Assembly: GCA_004376975.1 (NCBI GenBank)
Contig: SOJA01000038.1
Coordinates: 1-45,258, forward strand
Reading direction: 5' to 3'
Source: Candidatus Bathyarchaeota archaeon
Lineage (GTDB): Archaea > Thermoproteota > Bathyarchaeia > Bathyarchaeales > UBA233
Length of the DNA stretch: 45,258 nucleotides
In this document: positions 1 to 8,624 of the stretch, one piece after another
How the letters are laid out: each line of letters opens with the position of its first letter
How positions within the stretch are numbered: the first letter of the stretch is position 1
Notes under the pieces: model-generated
The model's database searches: none
The model's input: the letters and a program-made list of their open reading frames with translations, nothing else
What the model was told of the DNA's origin: nothing
Translations under genes and position numbers: made by a program

Positions 1-1
1 C

Positions 2-838
2 GTACAGGAAAAAGCAGATGAACTGATAAAATATGGAGCTGACAAAGTTTATTTGATTGATAATCCAGCATTACAACGTTTTCAAGCTGAAGCCTACCTG
101 AGCATTTTACATAATCTGGTGACAAACTACAAACCGAACATCTTGCTGATAGGATCAACAAAAAATGGAAAACCCCTTGCAGCTAGACTTGCCACACGTC
201 TTGAAACAGGGTGTATTCCTGACTGCATCGAATTAAACGTTAACGAAAATGGAAGGCTAGTAGGAAAAAGAATAACCTACGGCGGAAACGCCATTGCAGA
301 AATCACTCTCAAGTCAAAACCGCAGATAGCAACGATACCGGCAAGAGTTTTTGAAAAGCCTGAGCCACAAGACCGCAGTGGAAAAGTAATAGAATTGAAT
401 GTGAACACTGAAGAACCGAAAACAGAAGTTGTTGAAACAAAACCGCTTGAAGCTTCAAGCGTAAATATCGAAGAAGCTGAGGTCATAATAAGCTGTGGAA
501 GAGGATTAGAAAAAAAGGAAGACAAGGTTTTGTTGAAGGAGTTAGCAGAGATTCTAAATGGACAAGTTGGAAACACAAGACCCCTAGCTGAAGATAGGAA
601 ATGGTTCACAGAATGGGTTGGGCTTTCAGGCCACAAAGTCAAGCCGAAACTCTACATGGCATGCGGAGTCTCAGGCGTCATCCAACATGTAGCTGGCATC
701 CGCGATTCAAAAATAATAGTAGCAATCAACAAAGACCCAGAAGCACCAATATTCGAAGTTGCAGACTACGGAGTAGCAGGTGACTTGTACGAGATACTGC
801 CAGCTCTGAAAGAAGCCTTGAAGAAACGCCTTCAATAA
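2..838 (+). CDS. etfA: Electron transfer flavoprotein alpha subunit, 3' part
   Basis: The gene is open from the first bases of the window, so its 5' end lies upstream. ETF alpha binds FAD and passes electrons between acyl-CoA dehydrogenases and a downstream acceptor. The C-terminal FAD domain is clear: a SCGRGL segment, then [10 protein letters not shown], then [17 protein letters not shown], then [21 protein letters not shown], which is the family signature in order. A Lys/Glu-rich, less conserved linker separates the two halves at about window positions 345-480. The acyl-CoA dehydrogenase gene follows on the same strand 214 bases downstream with its own promoter, which fits a shared role. 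Whether this ETF is of the bifurcating type cannot be judged without etfB and the N-terminal part. The identity is secure. Confidence 0.95.
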   Translation, partial: VQEKADELIKYGADKVYLIDNPALQRFQAEAYLSILHNLVTNYKPNILLIGSTKNGKPLAARLATRLETGCIPDCIELNVNENGRLVGKRITYGGNAIAEITLKSKPQIATIPARVFEKPEPQDRSGKVIELNVNTEEPKTEVVETKPLEASSVNIEEAEVIISCGRGLEKKEDKVLLKELAEILNGQVGNTRPLAEDRKWFTEWVGLSGHKVKPKLYMACGVSGVIQHVAGIRDSKIIVAINKDPEAPIFEVADYGVAGDLYEILPALKEALKKRLQ

Positions 839-964
839 CACTCTATACCCACGGTATGGCAAGAGCAGAACTACAATACTGCAGAAACCTACATAGCGGT
901 GTTTGAGCATTTATGTTACCCTAAGTACAAGAAAGTGAATACTCATACATTTTGAGAAAGTTCA

Positions 965-1010
965 GCAGAATGCAATTTTGGTTCGATTCTGCACGAAAGG
1001 CTTATAAAAA
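965..1010 (+). promoter_or_regulatory. Acyl-CoA dehydrogenase promoter with upstream dyad
   Basis: A TATA-like box CTTATAAAAA lies at 1001-1010, preceded by a purine-rich BRE-like stretch. It predicts a transcript start near 1031-1035 and a leader of about 20 bases containing GAGGAG (1041-1046), six bases before the ATG at 1053. Immediately upstream is an inverted repeat, GCAGAA (965-970) and TTCTGC (987-992), whose arm centres are 22 bases apart, about two helical turns. This placement suits binding by a dimeric regulator. The dyad is visible; its function is inferred. Confidence 0.55.
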
Positions 1011-1052
1011 CGGAGCGAAGAAGTTAGCGCAACGTAAACAGAGGAGAATGAT

Positions 1053-2309
1053 ATGGTGTTTGATTTTACTGAAACTGAGACCCAGAAACTCATGGTAAAA
1101 AGTGTTAGAGAATGGTGTGAGAGACACTTGCCCTTCGAGAAAGTTAGAGAGATGGATGATAAAGGACATCCTTTTCCAAAGGACATTGTTGAAGGGTTAT
1201 GTAATTTAGGTGTAGTCATGGGAACGGTTCCAGCGGAACATGGTGGTTCCGGTATTGATTGGATGACACAAGGTATGATTGCCGAGGTAATAGGATATTA
1301 TGATCCAACTATCGCTACCGCAGCGGGTCTTATGGCTGTTGAAACCGGTTGGGGATTCACTCTCGACAGATACTGCAGTGAACAGGTTAGAGAGAAATTC
1401 GTAAAACCAGCGATCAGAGGTGAGAAGTTCGTAGGGATAGCAACTACGGAGCCTGGAGGGGGATCCGATGTTGCAGCATTCAAGTCAACAGCTAAAAAAG
1501 ACGGAGACAAATGGGTCATCAACGGAGAAAAAACATTCATCAGTGGTACAGAAGAATGCCGAAAATGGGGAGGGGGATACTGGATTAACGTGCGAACTGG
1601 CCCAGCACCGCCAGGAGCCGCCCACAGGAACATGACTTCCTTCTTCCTACCGATAGATGCTGAGGGCGTGGAGGTTCAAGAACCCTACAGAGATGCCGGT
1701 CGAATGGCAGTTTCAACCGGTGGCTTCAAAATGGAAGATGTAAGGCTCCCAGATGAGTATAGGCTGGGACAGGAAGGCAAAGGTTTCTACTATACCATGG
1801 AAGGATTTGATAATGCTCGAATCATGATAGCAGCTAGCTGTGTGGGGATCATTCAACGCATTATCGATGAGGCGGTACCGTATATAAAAGAAAGAAAAGT
1901 CTTTGGACACAGTCTTGCCAAATATGAAGCAATCCAGTTCGAACTGGCTGAAATCTACCGTGAAATGGAAGCACTAAAGCTAATGACCAGAAAAACAACT
2001 TGGATGCAAGACATAAGATACCAGGAAGAAGGAATGCCGAAAAAAACTTCAGAAGCTAAAACCTTCAAGCCAACCGAAATTGCCAAGTGGATATCCTTAA
2101 TTAAATGGAAAGGCCCTTCCCTAGCTTTGGAAGCTGCCAGGAAAGCAATGATTTGGCTTGGAGCAGCAGGATACACTAAAGAATATATCTATGAAGCTGC
2201 TTGGCGTGGAGTAATGTCCTATGTGGTAGGAGCAGAAGGAGGACTGAACATCCAGAAGATCGTTGTAGCAAGAGAACTGCTTGGAAAAGAATTTATCCCC
2301 TACAAGTAA
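1053..2309 (+). CDS. Acyl-CoA dehydrogenase
   Basis: This is a flavoprotein that oxidises an acyl-CoA to the enoyl-CoA and hands electrons to ETF. The 418 residues show the usual three-part fold: an N-terminal helical part, a middle beta domain with IATTEPGGGSD and a GDKWVINGEKTFISG segment, and a C-terminal helical domain with KERKVFG and LGAAGYTKEY. The final segment AEGGLNIQKIVVARELLG aligns with the family's YEGTSQIQ-type signature, so Glu395 is the likely catalytic base. The protein is about 35 residues longer than typical short-chain enzymes, mainly through the WGGGYWINVRTGPAPPGAAH segment in the middle domain. The substrate chain length cannot be read from sequence. Position next to etfA supports an ETF-dependent dehydrogenase in fatty-acid or amino-acid oxidation. 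Confidence 0.93.
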   Translation: MVFDFTETETQKLMVKSVREWCERHLPFEKVREMDDKGHPFPKDIVEGLCNLGVVMGTVPAEHGGSGIDWMTQGMIAEVIGYYDPTIATAAGLMAVETGWGFTLDRYCSEQVREKFVKPAIRGEKFVGIATTEPGGGSDVAAFKSTAKKDGDKWVINGEKTFISGTEECRKWGGGYWINVRTGPAPPGAAHRNMTSFFLPIDAEGVEVQEPYRDAGRMAVSTGGFKMEDVRLPDEYRLGQEGKGFYYTMEGFDNARIMIAASCVGIIQRIIDEAVPYIKERKVFGHSLAKYEAIQFELAEIYREMEALKLMTRKTTWMQDIRYQEEGMPKKTSEAKTFKPTEIAKWISLIKWKGPSLALEAARKAMIWLGAAGYTKEYIYEAAWRGVMSYVVGAEGGLNIQKIVVARELLGKEFIPYK

Positions 2310-2325
2310 CTCCTTATTTTTTGCC
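2310..2325 (+). terminator. Oligo-T terminator after acyl-CoA dehydrogenase
   Basis: A run of six T (2317-2322) begins seven bases after the stop codon. Archaeal RNA polymerase commonly terminates at such oligo-T tracts. The next gene is convergent (hdrB, minus strand), so termination is expected in 2310-2458; nothing else is evident in that gap. Confidence 0.4.
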
Positions 2326-2458
2326 AGCAAGAAACCGCACGCAGAAAAACAATTTGCATAATAGAAAAACAAAGGTTAATCCCTGTTCCAACGTAGTGCT
2401 CAGTATCAATATTTTGGCACTCGCACGCATACTAGGTATCAATACAAGAACATATTTG

Positions 2459-3334
2459 CTAGGCTGGAATTTTTGTTAGAAGATGGCTGATTGGACTTTG
2501 GTTCAAATGCAAACCAACTTTCTCTGATTTGATATTTAGAGCCAGACCAAGCAACTGCGTGTAGTATAAGACCGGGAGATCAAGTTTGGCGCCTACTACT
2601 GCTCCAGAATCCTTCTGTTTAGAGTCAAACATCATCTGACAGGCAGGGCAACAAACGACTAGGGCATCTACATTCAAACCTTGTAAAACTTTGATCTTTG
2701 AACCCGCTAAAGAAAGAGCTGCATCCAGATGTGAATAGGTCAAGGCTGCACCGCAACAATCCAGTTTCTCTGAATAGTCAACAGTTTCCGCGCCTAACAC
2801 GTTAATCAATTCGTCAAGTTTTCGTGGGTTCTCTGCGTCATCAACCCGCCCAAGATCGCTATAGCGAATACTATGGCAACCAACATGGCTGGCTAATTTC
2901 AAGTCTTCAAATGGTTTTTTCACCGTTTCCTTAATTTTCTCCAAGCCTACCACATCATGCAACAAGTCAATTACATGCCAAATCTTGATGTTCGGATTAT
3001 ATTCTAAACCTTCTTCATTCAATAACTTGCCCAGTTTTAAGCGAAGTTCTCCATTTGTTTCCATTCCATGTTTTGCTTCTGAAATCGTGAAGTGACAACG
3101 GCTGCAAGGAATAAGCAAATCCGTTAATCCAGTTACACTTGCCAAGGTCAACACTCTAACTGCCAAATAGTCGGCTGCAAGAGTGTTAATGCTTTTAACA
3201 GGGTCACCGCAACATGCAACCTCGCGCAAATCAACTAGTTCTACCTCAAGCTTTGGAAAGACTTGACGAACGGACATTTCATAAGCGTATTGGCTGGTTA
3301 ATACACGACATCCCCAAAAAACAGCCATTTTCAT
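2459..3334 (-). CDS. hdrB: Heterodisulfide reductase subunit B-like protein (set 1)
   Basis: HdrB carries the disulfide/thiol active site of Hdr complexes, built from two CCG domains that bind unusual [4Fe-4S] clusters. Both cysteine patterns are complete here: Cys9-x31-CysCys-x34-CxxC (CCGDP, then CSRC) and a second GC-x39-CysCys-x34-CxxC (CCGAA, then CPAC). The 291-residue length is normal. The gene is the last of hdrA-hdrC-hdrB on the minus strand; its ATG overlaps the hdrC stop by four bases, indicating translational coupling. The physiological disulfide is unknown, since no methanogenic coenzyme M/B pathway is seen. Homologues also serve sulfur-oxidising or other thiol systems, so the function beyond disulfide chemistry is inference. 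Confidence 0.9.
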   Translation of the reverse strand: MKMAVFWGCRVLTSQYAYEMSVRQVFPKLEVELVDLREVACCGDPVKSINTLAADYLAVRVLTLASVTGLTDLLIPCSRCHFTISEAKHGMETNGELRLKLGKLLNEEGLEYNPNIKIWHVIDLLHDVVGLEKIKETVKKPFEDLKLASHVGCHSIRYSDLGRVDDAENPRKLDELINVLGAETVDYSEKLDCCGAALTYSHLDAALSLAGSKIKVLQGLNVDALVVCCPACQMMFDSKQKDSGAVVGAKLDLPVLYYTQLLGLALNIKSEKVGLHLNQSPISHLLTKIPA

Positions 3335-3846
3335 TTCTGTTTTTCCTCCAAGGCTTTTAGGAAGACTGTCTGGAAACCGTCTTTTGGAGCAGGGATCTCT
3401 GGCAATTTAAGACCTGTTCTGTCTAGAGTTTCCATTTTGCGTGTTGTAATTTTCTGAATGGTCTGTGACAGCCCATTCTCAAGTATTTGGGAAACAACTT
3501 TTAAGTAAGCTTCCGGCGCTTCTGCTTCACGTTCCACCGCGAGGTTCCGTAAAGCCATTATCACATGATACGGTGATGCTTTCTGTGGACATCGCTGTAT
3601 GCATTTTAAGCATGTGGCGCAAGTCCAAATTATTTCTGAAGCAGCAAGCTCTTCTACAAAGCCTAGCCTAACAAGTTTCATTACTTCATGAGGTTTCAAC
3701 TCTAAAAGCTTCAAAGCCGTGCATCCGCTCGTGCACTTCAAGCATTGAAAACAATCTATGAACTCGGTTCTACCTAGTTTCACTAAAAGTTCCTTTCGTG
3801 ATTTTTCACTCGGCTTAGCCATAGACATTAAATCAAGTAAACTCAT
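3331..3846 (-). CDS. hdrC: Heterodisulfide reductase subunit C-like protein (set 1)
   Basis: HdrC is the electron-transfer subunit between flavin-containing HdrA and disulfide-reducing HdrB. Two C-x2-C-x2-C-x3-C motifs (CFQCLKCTSGC and CATCLKCIQRC) predict two [4Fe-4S] clusters within the first 95 residues. A helical, charged tail of about 70 residues follows and is longer than in compact HdrC proteins such as the second copy at 42321. The start lies one base after the hdrA stop codon, and the end overlaps hdrB, so the three genes are one transcription unit read from the promoter near 7279. No membrane segment is visible, which supports a soluble HdrABC-type complex rather than HdrDE. Confidence 0.9.
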   Translation of the reverse strand: MSLLDLMSMAKPSEKSRKELLVKLGRTEFIDCFQCLKCTSGCTALKLLELKPHEVMKLVRLGFVEELAASEIIWTCATCLKCIQRCPQKASPYHVIMALRNLAVEREAEAPEAYLKVVSQILENGLSQTIQKITTRKMETLDRTGLKLPEIPAPKDGFQTVFLKALEEKQK

Positions 3847-3847
3847 T

Positions 3848-6800
3848 TTAACCGATCTCTTGTTTTGTGGTCAACGCTGTGTGAACCTGAGCCAAAACCT
3901 GTTCATCAGCATAGTGCTGCATTTTGATTGCATTAGTTGGGCACGCTGAACTGCATGAGCCGCAGCCTTGACACATGACATCAATGACTTCAGCTCTAAA
4001 CTTCTCCACGCCATTCACGCTCTCGGTTTTCATTTCTATCGCATCGTATGGACAAATTGACTCACAAATCCTGCATCCGCTACACAGGTTCTCAACTATT
4101 GTAGCAATGATTGGTTCGATTTCAATTTCACCTTTGGCTAGAAGGTCAGTGGCTTTCATGGCTGCTCCACTCGCCTGAGCCACAGTGTCTGGAATGTCTT
4201 TTGGTCCTTGGCACGTACCTGCAATAAATATGCCTTTTGTTATGCACTCCAATGGTCTGAGCTTGGGATGCGCTTCAAGGAAGAAACCATCTTGGCCTAG
4301 TGAAACATTGAAGATCTCTTGTAATCTATCGAAGCCTTGGCTAGGAACCAAGCCGCTCGCAAGCACGACTAAATCTGTATGAAACTCTAACAACTTGTCT
4401 GTGGTTGAATCGTACACATCAAACATCAGAGAATTACCAGATTGTCTCCGTACTTCTGAGGGAAAACCTGAAATGAACTGTATACCCATGTCCCTAGCGC
4501 GTCTGTAAAACTCTTCATACCCTTTTCCGAAAGCGCGCATATCATGAAAGCATATGTATACATCAACTTTGTTTCCAAGTTTTTCTTTCGAAAGAATTGC
4601 CTGTTTCAAACTAATCATACATCCAACCCGACAGCAATATTCATGGAACCTTGCATCTCGACAACCTACGCATTGAATAAATGCTATGCTTCTTGGAGGT
4701 TTCCTAGTTGACGGGCAGACAATCTTTCCCTCAGTAGGTCCTGACGCATTACACAACCTTTCGAACTGAAGGTTTGAGATAACATCCTCAAATCGGTTGT
4801 AGCCCAGCTCTGAAAGGTCGGTTGCGTCGAAAACTTCAGATCCAACCGCTATTATTATAGCTCCAACTTTAATCTTGATCCTTTCAGGTGCTTGTTCATG
4901 AATAATTGTTCCTTCAAGCTCACATACTTTCTCGCATTCTAGGCATTCACAACATGCAGCGCAAGAGAGACAACGTCTTGCTTCTTCAATCGCCATCTTC
5001 TCAGTGAAGCCAAGCTCTATCTCTTCAAAGCTTTTCACGCGTTGTTCAACAGAAAAAGCGGGCATAATTTGTCTAGGTTTCTTCTTGATCCCTTCCGTGC
5101 GAACATCCTTGACAATTGGAAGTGTTTTCTCCTCTCGTCCGTACTTCAAATCTTCGCCCCGTAGAAAGAGGTCAATGGATACAGCTGCCTTCTTACCTGT
5201 TGCTATGGCTTCGATGACAGTGGAGGAACCCAAAACTGCATCTCCTCCAGCGAAGACACCAAGTGAACTTGTCTGAAAGGTGACGGGATCGGTTTTGATC
5301 ATGCCTCTACGTGTAAGTTTAATTTCTGCTGGCAGAACTGTAGGCTCTAGTGTTTGACCTATTGCAAGGATAACCATGTCCGCTTCAAAAAGATGTTCTG
5401 TATCTTTTATTGGCATGGGTTTCCTTCTTCCGGTTTCATCTGGCTCTGCAAGTTTTATTTTGATGCATTCTAAAGCCGTAACCTTTTTGTCTTTGCCTAA
5501 GATTCGTTTTGGCGCTGTTAAAAAGTGGATTTTAATGCCTTCCCTCTCTGCTTGTTCAACATCTGGGCGGAAAGCCGGCATTTCCCTTCTTGACCGCCTG
5601 TATAAAACATGAACCTCTGTTGCTCCAAGACGAAGAGCCACTCTAGCGGCGTCTATTGCAACGTCCCCTCCGCCGATCACGGCGACACGGTTTCCAAGTT
5701 TAACATCTTTTCCAAGGTTCGCTTCTTTCAGAAGTTTAAGGGCCTGTATGACGCCTACTAACCGTTCGCCTTCTATTCCAAGTACTCGGCTTTTTTGAAC
5801 GCCAATAGCGAGAAAAACTGCTTTGTATCCCATCTCCCGTATGTCGTTGAGCGCTAAGTTTTTGCCGAGGGTGATGTTTGTTTGTATCTCTACACCTAAA
5901 GCCTTCAAATAGTCGATTTCTCGGTCAAGAATGTTTTTTGGAAGTCTATAATTAGGTATCCCTATTCTTAACATTCCCCCGGGATTTGGCAAGGACTCGA
6001 AAATAGTCACTGGATAACCTTCTTTGAGAAGTTCATACGCAGCGGCTAATCCAGCGGGACCGGAGCCGATTACTGCTATCTTTTCCTCGTGGGTTTTGCG
6101 CAAAGGCTTCAGCATTTCCCTTTTTTGTTTTAGCACGTAGTCGGTTACAAATCGTTTGAGGGCGTTGATGGCGAGTGGTTGGTCGACTTCACCGCGTTTA
6201 CATTCACTTTCACATGGATGGAAGCAAACCCTTCCGCAAACCGCTGGGATTGGAATTTCCCTTCTGATAAGCTCTAATGCTTCCTCGAATTTTTTCTCAG
6301 CTATCAAGGCAATATATCCTTGAACGTTTACGCCAGCCGGACATGCTGCTCGACACGGCGGAATCCCTCTTTTGTCAATTGTGAAAACGTTTGGAACTGC
6401 TTGTGGAAACGGTCGATAGATGGCTTTTCTCGTACCTAAGTCCATTTCAAACTCGTTCAGTAATTCAACTGGACAGACTCTTTCACATTCACCGCATCCC
6501 GTGCACTTTTCCTCGTCTATATATCGCGGTTTTTTCAGAACTGTAACTTCGTAGTTTCCAACGAAGCCACGTACATCTTCCACTTCACCATACGTTATCA
6601 GCTCAATATTAGGATGTCTCGCTATTTCCACCATTTTCGGTGTTAATATACATGCGCTACAATCCAAGGTTGGAAACGTCTTGTCAAGCTGAGCCATTCT
6701 TCCTCCGACACTGGGTGACTTTTCCACGAGATACACGGTCAAGCCTTGATCTGCGAGGTCAAGCGCGGCTTGAATTCCTGCTATTCCCCCGCCAACCACG

Positions 6801-7234
6801 AGTACACTTTTCTCTGCTTTTAGTTTTGGTTTCGTTAATGGTTCAAGAAGCTTAACGCGAGCAACGCCCATTCTAACAAGTTCTTTCGCTTTTTCTGTTG
6901 CCTTCTCGGGAGCATCACTATGACACCACGAGCATTGCTCTCGCAAATTAACAACTTCAAGCAGGTATGGGTTTAAGCCAGCCTCGGTCATCGTTGCACG
7001 AAAGGTTTCCTCGTGCATCTGAGGCGAGCAAGAAGCAATCACGATTCTATCAAGCTTGTTCTGTCGTATATCCTCTTGGATCATTCGTTGGCCAGGTCCT
7101 GAGCAAACGTAACTGTAATGTCTTGCAAGCACAACATCCGGCAGAGTTATGGCATGTTCCGTGACGTCCTTCACGTGGATAACGCCTGCGATGTTTAAGC
7201 CGCAGTGGCAAATATAAACACCTATTTTGGGCAC
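3848..7234 (-). CDS. hdrA: HdrA with an internal GltD/NfnB-like NADPH oxidoreductase module
   Basis: HdrA is the FAD-containing, potentially electron-bifurcating subunit of Hdr. Numbered from the GTG at 7234 (1128 residues), the HdrA N-terminal part spans about 1-290: YICHCGLNI, CSPQMHEETFR, the FAD motif VVGGGIAG at 146-153, CSACILTPKM, and a CTGCGECERVC cluster at 244-254. A GltD-like unit then occupies about 292-770: CRAAC with CGRVCFHPCESEC (two clusters), a second FAD motif VIGSGPAG near 390, an NADPH-type VIGGGDVAID with YRRSRREMPA near 545, and FAGGDAVLG. HdrA resumes at about 785 and ends with two ferredoxin motifs near 1051 and 1088. The plain HdrA at 39804 lacks the insert. An upstream in-frame ATG (7285) overlaps the TATA box, whereas the GTG has GAGG (7242-7245) seven bases before it. 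Likely role: coupling NADPH, ferredoxin and a disulfide. The coupling is inferred. Confidence 0.9.
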   Translation of the reverse strand: MPKIGVYICHCGLNIAGVIHVKDVTEHAITLPDVVLARHYSYVCSGPGQRMIQEDIRQNKLDRIVIASCSPQMHEETFRATMTEAGLNPYLLEVVNLREQCSWCHSDAPEKATEKAKELVRMGVARVKLLEPLTKPKLKAEKSVLVVGGGIAGIQAALDLADQGLTVYLVEKSPSVGGRMAQLDKTFPTLDCSACILTPKMVEIARHPNIELITYGEVEDVRGFVGNYEVTVLKKPRYIDEEKCTGCGECERVCPVELLNEFEMDLGTRKAIYRPFPQAVPNVFTIDKRGIPPCRAACPAGVNVQGYIALIAEKKFEEALELIRREIPIPAVCGRVCFHPCESECKRGEVDQPLAINALKRFVTDYVLKQKREMLKPLRKTHEEKIAVIGSGPAGLAAAYELLKEGYPVTIFESLPNPGGMLRIGIPNYRLPKNILDREIDYLKALGVEIQTNITLGKNLALNDIREMGYKAVFLAIGVQKSRVLGIEGERLVGVIQALKLLKEANLGKDVKLGNRVAVIGGGDVAIDAARVALRLGATEVHVLYRRSRREMPAFRPDVEQAEREGIKIHFLTAPKRILGKDKKVTALECIKIKLAEPDETGRRKPMPIKDTEHLFEADMVILAIGQTLEPTVLPAEIKLTRRGMIKTDPVTFQTSSLGVFAGGDAVLGSSTVIEAIATGKKAAVSIDLFLRGEDLKYGREEKTLPIVKDVRTEGIKKKPRQIMPAFSVEQRVKSFEEIELGFTEKMAIEEARRCLSCAACCECLECEKVCELEGTIIHEQAPERIKIKVGAIIIAVGSEVFDATDLSELGYNRFEDVISNLQFERLCNASGPTEGKIVCPSTRKPPRSIAFIQCVGCRDARFHEYCCRVGCMISLKQAILSKEKLGNKVDVYICFHDMRAFGKGYEEFYRRARDMGIQFISGFPSEVRRQSGNSLMFDVYDSTTDKLLEFHTDLVVLASGLVPSQGFDRLQEIFNVSLGQDGFFLEAHPKLRPLECITKGIFIAGTCQGPKDIPDTVAQASGAAMKATDLLAKGEIEIEPIIATIVENLCSGCRICESICPYDAIEMKTESVNGVEKFRAEVIDVMCQGCGSCSSACPTNAIKMQHYADEQVLAQVHTALTTKQEIG

Positions 7235-7274
7235 TTGCAAGCCTCTGTTTGGAAGTTTACGGAGTATGCACCCT

Positions 7275-7303
7275 CTTTTATACATAATGGTTCATAAAAT
7301 GAA
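7275..7303 (-). promoter_or_regulatory. Promoter of the hdrA-hdrC-hdrB operon
   Basis: On the minus strand a TATAAAAG box lies at 7282-7275. The predicted transcript start is near 7253, about 19 bases before the GTG start of hdrA. Directly upstream of the box is a short dyad, TTCAT (7291-7295), AAA, ATGAA (7299-7303), which could bind a regulator next to the BRE. The box overlaps the in-frame ATG at 7285, which is the main reason to prefer the GTG start. Confidence 0.5.
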
Positions 7304-7361
7304 AATTACAGTACTAACACGTCATTGTGCAAGGTTAGAAACGTCCTCTTGAAGCTTTAGG

Positions 7362-8624
7362 TCACTCCCAAACCAAGGGTAAATTACTGTCATAGGGCGT
7401 GCCTTTCGGAAAAAGCACATCTAGTAATCGAATGACATTTTGTTTCTTTGCGATTGCTCTACTACCCTTAATTGTGACCTCTCTTTTCTCCATGAGTTCA
7501 CGTATGCCTTTGTACCCAGTGACAAGAGGATTCAATGAAGGTAGTGGTGCTTCTAGTATATAGTGCGCTTTCTCTTCTTCAGTTGAAACTGTGATTTCTC
7601 CATCGTTAATCAGGAGGTTTATTGTTTCTTTCCCCTTTTTTATGACTAGGGATAGCGACTTATTATAAAACTCTGAATGATTCAGTCGGCTTTCAAGTTC
7701 CCTTTTCATCTTATTAAACAATGTCGTCACGTTTAAAATTCGTGCAAAGCCAGCACCACTAGCCATTGTTGTTCTAAGTTCTGCGTTTCGCCAGAATGCA
7801 AATCGCGCGAATGGATGTTGTGGGGTCATTGGGCAGATTAGTTCAATCAATTTCTTTTCTTTTGCATAGCCTAATAATTTGTTAAAAACTATATTGCATG
7901 CTTCTGTGTTGGCGACTCCGATTTCCAGCAGGTTTCTACCTGATGGAGCGGTTTGACTGATTGAGTAGTAACCGATCACTCTTCCTTTTATGTCAATTAC
8001 TGTCTGGAATTCAACATTTGGACTGTAAACCTTCCATTCAAATGGTTCTGGATTTCTTATTACTGCCAGTACTTGATTGATCGTGTTTTGGTGATATATA
8101 TCTGTGAGCACTTTTGCTTGTGTTTCCTCGTAAGGGTGTGTCGTAAATGTATCTTTGACTTCAGTTAGGTTGCACCTTTCTGGCTTTATTGCGACGCTTG
8201 GACCTGCCATGGCTGGTGAGTATCCATAATGAGTGTATAGCCACGGGTGACCCCATAGAGTTGTGATGTCGAAGTCATGCTGTTTCATGTAGATTATCGC
8301 ATCTCGCATTACTGCGCTGCAATAGCCTTTCTTTTCATAACCCACACGAGTTGCCACTGGAGAAACTATTGCACTATTAACTACTGCCCTACCAATTCTC
8401 ACCTGACGTCTTATAATAAGCATCATACTGACGATTTTTTCGTCTGCTTCAACAATTCTCAAATCTCCTCTTCGAAAGTTTGGATCTGCAGCAACTGTAG
8501 CTTCGACAATATTGCGTTCAAATTCGCCTGTAGAATGTCCACCTGAAGCTTTTCTGAACGCTTCTTGCGTCATCATCAAGATTTCTTCATATTCCGCTTC
8601 TTCCGCTGATCTGGCTTGCAACAT
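7362..8624 (-). CDS. Eis-like GNAT acetyltransferase with SCP2-type C-terminal domain
   Basis: The 420-residue protein has the architecture of the Eis family: two GNAT folds followed by a sterol-carrier-like domain. The acetyl-CoA binding stretch is visible at about residues 88-106 (SPVATRVGYEKKGYCSAVM), with strands for the first GNAT domain before it. WGHPWLYTHYGYSPAM at about 135-150 is typical of Eis-like proteins. The C-terminal segment (about 310-420), with GEITVSTEEEKAHYIL and GYKGIRELM, fits the SCP2-like domain. The family transfers acetyl groups to amines or lysines; the substrate here cannot be told. It stands alone on the minus strand between the MscS gene and the hdr operon. A strong palindrome lies about 85 bases upstream. 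Confidence 0.8.
   Translation of the reverse strand: MLQARSAEEAEYEEILMMTQEAFRKASGGHSTGEFERNIVEATVAADPNFRRGDLRIVEADEKIVSMMLIIRRQVRIGRAVVNSAIVSPVATRVGYEKKGYCSAVMRDAIIYMKQHDFDITTLWGHPWLYTHYGYSPAMAGPSVAIKPERCNLTEVKDTFTTHPYEETQAKVLTDIYHQNTINQVLAVIRNPEPFEWKVYSPNVEFQTVIDIKGRVIGYYSISQTAPSGRNLLEIGVANTEACNIVFNKLLGYAKEKKLIELICPMTPQHPFARFAFWRNAELRTTMASGAGFARILNVTTLFNKMKRELESRLNHSEFYNKSLSLVIKKGKETINLLINDGEITVSTEEEKAHYILEAPLPSLNPLVTGYKGIRELMEKREVTIKGSRAIAKKQNVIRLLDVLFPKGTPYDSNLPLVWE

Noticed and set aside
961..995. Possible tRNA T-arm around GGTTCGATT
   Set aside because: The flanking bases do not form a T stem, and no acceptor, D or anticodon arms are found. The pairing seen is the dyad described as a regulatory site.
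7235..7285. ATG start of hdrA at 7285
   Set aside because: The ATG overlaps the TATA box and adds 17 residues before the family's usual start; the GTG at 7234 has a well-spaced ribosome binding site.
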